A stretch of 64,000 nt of DNA from assembly GCA_038503035.1 (NCBI GenBank), contig JAVSML010025535.1, positions 216,212 through 280,211 of the forward strand, written 5' to 3'. The position numbers and the translations under genes are program-made. Numbering within the stretch: position 1 is the first letter of the stretch; each line of letters starts with the position of its first letter. The notes beneath the pieces are model-generated. The model saw only the letters and a list, made by a program, of their open reading frames with translations, ran no database searches and was not told where the DNA came from. Below are positions 58,235 to 64,000 of the stretch, one piece after another. Source of the stretch: Crocodylus rhombifer. Lineage: Eukaryota > Chordata > Crocodylia > Crocodylidae.

Positions 58235-58480
58235 ACCCTTTCCTTTCCTCCTAAGCACAGGATCCGCTTGGCGCCATGTCAGTGCCAACAACCCCAAGAG
58301 GAAATGAGCACAATCTGTTCTCCGGTGGAAGTGAATAAACAGAAAGCAAGACCAGAAATACAGTGGTGTGAAGTGACATGTTGGAATCACAGACACGCGG
58401 CAGAGGCTCGCATGCTGTGTGTTCGCAGAGCTTGTCAAAACACACACACAATGTTTTTTTCCCCCCTTCTGTTTTCAGAC
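58235..58480. other. CpG-retaining patch, unknown
   Basis: CCGCTTGGCGCCATGTCAG, CTCCGGTGGAAG and CACGCGGCAGAGGCTCG are CpG-bearing in a CpG-poor area. Short open frames on both strands overlap each other and none has a convincing splice context. Regulatory function is conceivable. Confidence 0.25.
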
Positions 58481-58484
58481 TCAC

Positions 58485-59608
58485 AAAACATTTTGGAAAA
58501 CAGTCAGGGACCCTAATTAGGCCTTTGTCTAGGAACAGCGTTGTTTCTAAATATTGTGCACGGTTTTGAAGCAATACTGGTGATGCACTTATGAGACAAA
58601 CAGATTTTGTGTCAGCATCTGTTGGGGATGATAGCTTTATTATAAAAACCTTGGTGTCTTCTATATTTACTTCCTCCCATTCAGCAGATATATTTTCTTC
58701 ACAAAATAAGAGAAATTACATAAAAGTGGCAGATAAAGTTACTGACATACTGCAAGACAATATCTGTTAGCAGGGGATGGTATGACCTGCTTTCAGGTGG
58801 CTTGCATTTGCTGCCCTACATTTTCAAAAATGATAAGCAATTCTGGGCACTCAGTGCATTACATCTTCAAAGGATCTGAATGTCAGAAGACAGATGTTTC
58901 TTTCAGATCCCAAGCCCTGGTAATCACTAGGCACTTTTTAAATTCCAGGCTCCTCAATGTTGCAGGACTGGCTGAACCTAGAGCGTAAAAGGCGTTGCAG
59001 CTGATACAGTCCTGTCTCATCTGTTGTGAGATAAAAAAAAAACCCCACACACAGCTTTTCATATGGAAGAACTGCATGGGACTCAGCATTTTACAGATTA
59101 CTTTTGCAACACTTGTAACCACTTTGCATTCACAAACCCGTGTCCATTAAATTCAGACCAAAGTTTTCCTTCCCTCTCCCTCCTTCCAGTTAAAAAAAAA
59201 AAAAAAAAATCCTGTGATATGGATTAGGAACATTGAAAAAATGGTATTTTTTGAGCAGGACGGGGAAGGAGCTGGTGAGGGAAAACATACAAGGCCATCA
59301 CAAATCCACTTTCCTCAGAAGCACTTGATATGGTTACTACAGGTCAAGAGAAACAATGCACAGATCATTTCTTAGGAGCACACACTTGGGTTCACGCCAA
59401 TTGCTGCCATTTCTCCTCCTCATTTGCTGATGGAGCTGGGCATTCATGTCACAAGAGCTAAAGCTCATGAGCAGGGCAGACACCTTGCCCGTGTGCTTCC
59501 CACAGGTCTGCCAAAAACCCTAATTAAATCATATTCTCTTTGAATGGACTCAATCTCTTAGCTAAGTATCCGGCTTTAACCTTCTTTTTTGATGGACCAC
59601 CTGCAGAT
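58485..59608. other. Unassigned unique sequence
   Basis: No gene recognised. A-runs at 59033-59042 and 59193-59209. Confidence 0.4.
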
Positions 59609-59610
59609 GC

Positions 59611-59762
59611 TTCCTCCGCCTGACGAAGGGCATTTGTACCCACAAGCGTGCAAAGAAGAATTCTCCCAGCAATTTGAGTTGCTCTAATAAAAGATATCGG
59701 ATTTACCCAAAGAACCTGGTCTGCATGTGGCGTCAGACCATCACAGCTACAACCTACACCCC
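59611..59762 (+). repeat. Structured interspersed repeat, hammerhead-like core
   Basis: Opposite-orientation copy of the repeat at 33729. In order: CCTGACGAAGGGCATTTG (59619 on), a small GGG/CCC hairpin, ACAAGCG in place of the expected GAAAGC, CAATTTGAGTTGCTCTAATA, AAAGATATCGGATTTACCCA, AAGAACCTGGTCTG and CAGACCATCACAGCTACAAC. The inverted GTTG.TCTAA/GACCA pair is partly kept. Confidence 0.7.
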
Positions 59763-59874
59763 TGAGGCTTTCCCCTTGACAGAGGTTGTCTGAGTACTGA
59801 GCAAGACATCAATGTGCAACAGGGCGAGTGTTACTGGAGCCTCGATGGGCCCAGAAATGTATGAGGTGAGGAAG

Positions 59875-60012
59875 GGCTGGGGACCTGCGATACCTTTGAC
59901 TGGACCAACTGTACAGTCAGTAGAGATTTGGACAAGGTTTCCATGGCCTTCTTCAGGTCTGGGCTCAGTATGAAGAAGGGCACTTTGAGCCTGAAAGCTT
60001 GGCCAACAAGCC
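59875..60012. repeat. Fold-back relative of the structured repeat
   Basis: GATACCTTTGACTGGACCAA runs in the same sense as the 33729 copy, while TGAAGAAGGGCACTTTGAGC followed by CTGAAAGCTTGGCC runs in the opposite sense. GGCCTTCTTCAGGTC and TATGAAGAAGGGC are mirror arms. The unit is thus two inverted half-elements, or a related family with built-in dyad symmetry. Confidence 0.5.
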
Positions 60013-60014
60013 CC

Positions 60015-60612
60015 ACAAGTACACAAGGAAGTAAAGGAAAAATTAAAAAAAACAACCCATAGGTACTAAACTATATTGTTTACACAATCCCGTGTAACTT
60101 AGAGCCTTGGGTTTTTTCAATGTCTGTACCACGCAGGGTTTGAAGCACCATCCGCTGAGAGGCTAACATGCTCCCTGAGGTGCCACCGCCCAGTTGCGAG
60201 ACACTGAGTGTTCAGTTAACACACCCCATCTCATAGTAGGGCCTGTGGGGCTGCTGCAAGGATCAATGCACCGTGGAGACGGAGCGGAGAGCCGAGGGTC
60301 AGCACAAGCCTGAGAGCCCTTCGCCGAGCCCTTGTGCTGGCTGCACCTGAGGCAAGGCCCTAATGAAGTCCCTGGCTGCACGTGGCTTAGGGAACGCGCA
60401 GGAGTGAGAGCACTGGGCTGACTCTGTGCGAGGCAGCAGCTCTGGGGATGAGGCCCGTGGCTTTCAAGCCCTAGCAGAGGTTCAAGGCTGGAGTGAGCAG
60501 AGGCATGTCAGGTGCTTGCTGGAGCAGGGGCGCTACCTTTTGCAGAAGCATGGATGCTAGCAAGCTGTTCCTGGTGCACCAGGAAGGAGGCAGCAGCTCT
60601 GAGGAGAGCCCA
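60015..60612. other. GC-rich unassigned block
   Basis: 60200-60600 is GC-rich with CpGs (GACGGAGCGGAGAGCCGAGG, TTCGCCGAGCCC, GGAACGCGCAGG). Reading frames are short and overlapping. It may be the GC-rich core of another transposon next to the hAT element, like those at 12.2 and 62.2 kb. Confidence 0.4.
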
Positions 60613-60614
60613 AC

Positions 60615-61009
60615 CAGTGTTGCCAGGTGGATAATAATAATTATCATATATGCCCAGTAATTTCCACCCTTGTATGATGTCCAGTCAGTAACAGTAAAAG
60701 TGTTCATATTGTGCAATAATTGTTGAGGCAGCTAATTAGTGCGGCAAATGCAACACCCAAGTCACCCTCAGGAAGTCTTAACTGACTTGGGTTTGCTGTT
60801 AACACTGTCTTATGACTGCTTGCCTTGAAATAAAGAAATGCTTTGATAACTTTGATAACCCCATTCTCACCCACTCACTAGCAATATAAAGTAAATAAGA
60901 AAAATACTTATTTGCATATTTTCCAGTGTACGATAGTTTTTCAGCACATATGATAATTTTTGAGCCCCTAATATTATTATAAATTCATATTTAAGAGCTG
61001 GTAATGCTG
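60615..61009. mobile_element. Probable non-autonomous hAT element
   Basis: Left end CAGTGTTGCCAG and right end CTGGTAATGCTG are inverse at 9 of 12 positions; CAGTGTTGCCA is a familiar hAT terminus. Flanking octamers AGCCCAAC and AGTCCAAG agree at 6 of 8. Subterminal AT-rich arms mirror each other (ATTATCATATATG and CATATGATAATTTT). No transposase frame. Confidence 0.7.
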
Positions 61010-61925
61010 AGTCCAAGCCTGCACTGAGCCTGTTGCCAGCAAGGGCTGGAGGCTGTGCAATGCCCAGCATGGGGGTATCGTGCTTTCAGGGCACAGCTTG
61101 GGTACCAGCAGTGACTGGTGGGGCATCAAAGGTACAGGAGGAGAAGAGAGACCATAGGGCTGCAGGCACCTAAAGAAATCCCGTCTGATGCCTCCAAGAG
61201 GCAGGCAGGAAAAAGGCAACAGTCTGTAAGGAAAGATGCACTGAGGAGTCTCTCCATGCCATTTATTCCTCTGTGAACAAGGGGAGAAGCTCATTACGCA
61301 TTCTGCCTCTGTGGCTCTGTAGAAATGAAAATGCTAATTGGTTTACTTGAAGTTTAATTGAAAATTAATAGGACTTCACTAGAGATTTGTTGAATGGGAC
61401 CAGAGTTAAAATGACATTTGATTCCAGTCAGACTCGAAATCAAGGACAGGGAATTTGAAGACAGTGGCTCGATGCTTTTTAAAATGCAGGGGATACAGAC
61501 TGGTTTGGTTGGTATCAGTGCAAAGATGAGTCGTTGCTTTTAAAAAAGGGGGGGGGTGTTCAGGTGAGTGGCAGAGCAGGGTGACTCAGATCAACACTCC
61601 AAGAAGCATATGCCTTTTTCTTTTCTTCTGATGCCTGTGTAATGCAAAGTGATAGACGTATTGTCAGTTCCTGAGTTAAAGGCACTTCTCTCCCCATTGC
61701 AAGGAGCCCGTTTCTACCTTGGAGCTCTTGAACTATGTCAAACTAGTCTGTGCTTCCCCAAGCTAGGAATAAACCGTCACTAGCAACCCCATCAGAAGCC
61801 CTACCGCCCTCTGGGAATGTTTCATAACAGTGAATCAGCCACAGTAAGTGTGCATCAGCTTATCTCAGAGCATCCCTGATGAGGGGGCCCTGCGGGGTAT
61901 GACGCTAGGGCTGGAACTGGATGGG
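61010..61925. other. Unassigned, partly GC-rich sequence
   Basis: No gene recognised. 61010-61200 is GC-rich without a stable frame; the remainder is unique. A G-run lies at 61549-61557. Confidence 0.4.
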
Positions 61926-61932
61926 AAAGCGT

Positions 61933-62436
61933 ACCAGCCGTGAGGCCAGAGTTTCCATGGAGACCAGCCCCAGCAGCGCTGCCAGGCGGCAGCAGCAGTG
62001 CCAGCCTCTTCCTGGTGGGGGGCTGAGGAGGGTGGGCAGTGGCAGCAGCAGCACTAGAAGGGGTGGCTACAGGGAATTTGGGGTGTTTACAGCCCCCTCA
62101 ACCTCTCCATAGTGCTGCCTCTGCTGGCAGGGCATGCAGCAGGGCAGAGAGCTGCTCCAGGGCCAGGCTGGGATCTTGCAGCAGTAACAGTGTGGTCCAG
62201 AGCCAGGGCAGACTCACGATCTGCAGCCTGCATGCCATAGGCAGAGGCGTGCAGGCAGTGATTGCAGCTCTGCCCTGGCTCCAGACCATGCTGCCACTGT
62301 TGCAAGAACCCAGCCCAGCTGCACAGCAGTCCCGTGCCCTGCCGCATGCTCTGCCTGTCTCCACAGAAATGCAACTTTATGCTATCACAGCATGGCTGCT
62401 GCCAGGGTCTCTGTGGAAACTGGCCACAGCCACGCA
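61933..62436. mobile_element. 500-bp GC-rich fold-back element
   Basis: The outer arm 61935-61981 (CAGCCGTGAGGCCAGAGTTT...) is mirrored by 62388-62434 (...GTGGAAACTGGCCACAGCC). Inside it, 62131-62211 (GGCATGCAGCAGGGCAGAG...) is mirrored at about 80% by 62270-62350. Nearly the whole element can therefore fold on itself around a centre near 62240. Open frames of over 140 codons occur on both strands, which is what mirrored GC-rich, stop-poor sequence gives; none resembles a known domain. No target-site duplication could be assigned. Confidence 0.7.
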
Positions 62437-62653
62437 GGCAGGGGTTGCTGGTGTAAGAGAAAAAACAATCATAAAAAAAAAAAAAAACAGATGACCCTTG
62501 AAAAGCAGATGACCTTTTCCCCTTTGCTGACAGTAAGCGAAATGTTAGCCGCAAAACCGGTCTCAAGCAGCCCAAACTTGTTCTGTGCATCTTGCAACTT
62601 TGTAATGCAAGCGGAAAAGCCTGAATGCGCGCGCAGCAATGTAACGGTTAATG

Positions 62654-62660
62654 TATAAAT
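62654..62660 (+). promoter_or_regulatory. TATA box of the solo LTR
   Basis: TATAAAT in U3, followed by the GAGCTCTCTGTCTTTGTGAC stretch where R would begin about 25 nt downstream. Confidence 0.6.
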
Positions 62661-62728
62661 ACTGAGCTGTAAACTCAGGTTGGGGGAGCTCTCTGTCTTT
62701 GTGACATTGAGTAACCCCTCTGCAGAGC

Positions 62729-62734
62729 AATAAA
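62729..62734 (+). terminator. Polyadenylation signal of the solo LTR
   Basis: AATAAA just downstream of CCCCTCTGCAGAGC, with the TTGTTCTCTG stretch behind it as a possible GU-rich downstream element. Confidence 0.6.
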
Positions 62735-62944
62735 CTAGCATGCGGACACTCCCTTGTTCTCTGCCTAATTGATCGCGGCTAGGAATGAGCCCAAAGACGG
62801 GATGTGGCCAGTGGTCTTCGGTGTATGAGCACACCCTTCAGTGTATGGGTGCTATGTGGTAGCTGCTCAACCCTTTTCCCCGACACTGGAAAATGGGGTC
62901 CGGCTGCTGGCCAGATCCACCATTTTGCCCACCCATTATTTAAG

Positions 62945-63278
62945 GTCTAGGACAGGGGTTTTCAGTCCTTTTGGATCAGTGTATCCCCAGCGGCTGGATG
63001 TGAAGCAATGTACCCCCAGCAGCCACGTGCCATGCAGGCGCTGCCCACCCTGCTGGATGCAGAGCGGGGAGCGGGGTAGCATTCGGCCAGATGCACATGC
63101 ATCACTGCATGCGACCTTCCCCTACCCTCTGCATCCGGCTGGGTGGGTGGCGCATGCATAGCAGCAAGGAATAGTGCGTGGCAGTGCTCCATCCCTGCCC
63201 ACCCACACATACCCCCTAGGGCCTTGTCAAGTCTCCCGGGGGTACTCATACCCCCAGCTGACAACCCCTGGTCTAGGA
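62945..63278. mobile_element. Non-autonomous hAT (Charlie-like) element with perfect 8-bp TSD
   Basis: The body is 62953-63270 (318 bp). It begins CAGGGGTTTTCAG and ends CTGACAACCCCTG, inverse except for one position. Identical octamers GTCTAGGA flank it at 62945-62952 and 63271-63278. Mirrored GTATCCCC/GGGGGTACTCATACCCCC segments lie just inside the ends and the middle is GC-rich with ATGCACATGCATCACTGCATG-type words. No transposase is encoded. The undamaged duplication suggests a relatively recent insertion. Confidence 0.92.
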
Positions 63279-63279
63279 A

Positions 63280-63560
63280 GTTCTGGTTCAGAGACCTTTT
63301 TGAATCAAGCTGAGCTGTCAGCTTCCAACACATCTGGTGGCAATGAGTTTCACACTTTAATTACACACCATGTGAAAAAGAACTCCCTTTTGTAGGTTTT
63401 AAACTTACTACCTCTGAGTTGCATTTTATGACCCCTAGTTTTTGTATTGAGAGAGAAAGTAAATACTGATTCCCTATTTACTCTCTTCACCATTTAGTAT
63501 TTTGTAAACTTTTATTATATCCCCTCAAGTATTGCTTTTCTCTTTCATTTTGTATCAAAA
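63280..63560 (-). mobile_element. Ancient L3/CR1-type LINE 3' region
   Basis: On the plus strand TGAGTTTCACACTTTAATTA, AAAAGAACTCCCTTTTGTAG, TATGACCCCTAGTTTTTGTA, TTCACCATTTAGTATTTTGT and TTATTATATCCCCTC is the complement of the CR1/L3 segment coding for the C-terminal ORF2 end (KRRL/GDMIEVYK...). It is decayed, with no open frame. The hAT element lies directly at its left edge and may have inserted into it. Confidence 0.75.
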
Positions 63561-63564
63561 CAAT

Positions 63565-64000
63565 GTTCCAGTAGTCTTGAAACCCTTTCATGCCTATCAG
63601 TTACAATCTGTTGTAACCAACACAGTTCAAAATGAAAAGTCCTTTCAAAAAAAACCAAAAAAACTTTTCCTTTAAACAATTTTAAACGTTTTCCCAGATT
63701 AAATTGTAAGCCTTTATCCATGGGGCATGTGTGTGCATGGGTGGTTGTTAAAAATGTTTTGGTGTTTTTTTAATGACAAGTCTGACCAAAATACTTCCAG
63801 CTAGTTTTTCCCAGGACTTTGGAAAGCAGGAGTTTCTACTTAGGCTGAAGAGCCAGGTCCCCATCTTAAATCACTGAAAGAGGAATTAATACTATGTTAG
63901 TATGGTTTATTGTTTGTATGATTCTCCACAGAGATCAGTGCACGACTGGGGGCCTGAATCATCTATCATTGTTTTTGGACCAGGAGATACTTACTTACTA
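63565..64000. other. Unassigned sequence to window end
   Basis: No gene or repeat recognised; A/C-rich run near 63640-63665. Confidence 0.4.

Larger units (their letters stand above)
62452..62885 (+). mobile_element. Solo LTR of an endogenous retrovirus (class I-like)
   Basis: The 434-bp unit starts TGTAAGAG and ends CCCCGACA, giving the TG...CA ends of an LTR, and is flanked by CTGG on both sides (62448-62451 and 62886-62889), the 4-bp duplication typical of gammaretrovirus-like integrases. A TATA box (TATAAAT, 62654-62660) lies 69 nt upstream of a polyadenylation signal AATAAA (62729-62734), the expected U3-R order. The region after it would be U5. No primer-binding site, gag, pol or env follows, so this is a solo LTR left by recombination between two LTRs. 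Confidence 0.8.

Noticed and set aside
62039..62590. 151- and 167-codon frames
   Set aside because: They fall in the fold-back element and run into the LTR; mirrored sequence gives mirrored frames.
1..64000. CRISPR arrays, operons, bacterial promoters, tRNA or rRNA genes
   Set aside because: No regularly spaced repeats, Shine-Dalgarno-linked frames or foldable tRNA cloverleafs were seen; the tRNA-like boxes present belong to MIR heads.

Overview
The window reads as vertebrate nuclear DNA, most probably from a crocodilian (alligator, crocodile or gharial); a turtle is the main alternative. The case rests on repeats: several CR1 LINE copies end in a reiterated CTATGAAAT-type tail preceded by the GAGGTCCCTTCCAGCCC-type 3' UTR, there are ancient L3/CR1-like fragments and many sauropsid-type MIR SINEs, and there are numerous non-autonomous hAT and other DNA transposons. 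Nothing looks prokaryotic, organellar or exogenous-viral. The base composition is AT-rich with short GC-rich islands, and nearly every GC-rich island lies inside a transposon-like element.

No complete host protein-coding gene can be shown. Nearly all open frames longer than 60 codons are chance frames or lie in LINEs or GC-rich repeats. The best coding candidate outside repeats is one 94-nt exon-like segment on the minus strand (54524-54617) with good splice-site matches and one fully open phase; I do not recognise its protein. Otherwise the window looks like intergenic or large-intron sequence with several repeat-free stretches that could be conserved regulatory elements (22160-22800, 24360-24940, 14515-14960, 53030-53640). 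That is inference from texture, not alignment.

Layout. 0-13 kb: a TAGGGCTGTG-ended hAT element (947-1607), a 227-bp hAT element with perfect 8-bp target-site duplications (3073-3299), MIRs, a related GATTCG-rich hAT fragment (6993-7245), an old CR1 piece (8050-8212), a duplicated repeat pair (8.9 and 9.6 kb), a MITE with 35-bp inverted ends (10991-11426), and a Tigger/pogo-like element at a TA dinucleotide with a GC-rich core (11847-12685). 13-32 kb: mostly unique sequence with MIRs, a GC-rich block (15.1-15.7 kb), a CR1 tail (20.99-21.15 kb) and a nested fold-back MITE (23760-24245). 32-45 kb: a second TAGGGCTGTG-family copy, a hairpin-bearing repeat (33.7 kb), the best-preserved CR1 (36358-37370), a same-subfamily CR1 tail (41303-41443) and two minus-strand LINE fragments (42.0-42.8 and 43.0-45.0 kb). 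45-59 kb: mostly unique, with MIRs, a GT microsatellite enclosed by a 29-bp inverted repeat (48726-48840) and the exon candidate. 59-64 kb: a dense transposon cluster with hairpin repeats, a hAT element (60615-61009), a 500-bp fold-back element, a solo retroviral-type LTR with a 4-bp duplication (62452-62885), a hAT element with perfect 8-bp duplications (62953-63270) and an old LINE fragment.

The elements do not form a pathway. The window is a record of successive insertions: ancient MIR and L3-like fragments, then CR1s, then cut-and-paste MITEs and one LTR. The most interesting points are the hairpin repeats with a hammerhead-like CTGANGA...GAAA arrangement, the GC-rich fold-back cores shared by unrelated transposon types, and the possible exon. 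All boundaries without a stated target-site duplication are approximate, and no alignment or database search was possible.
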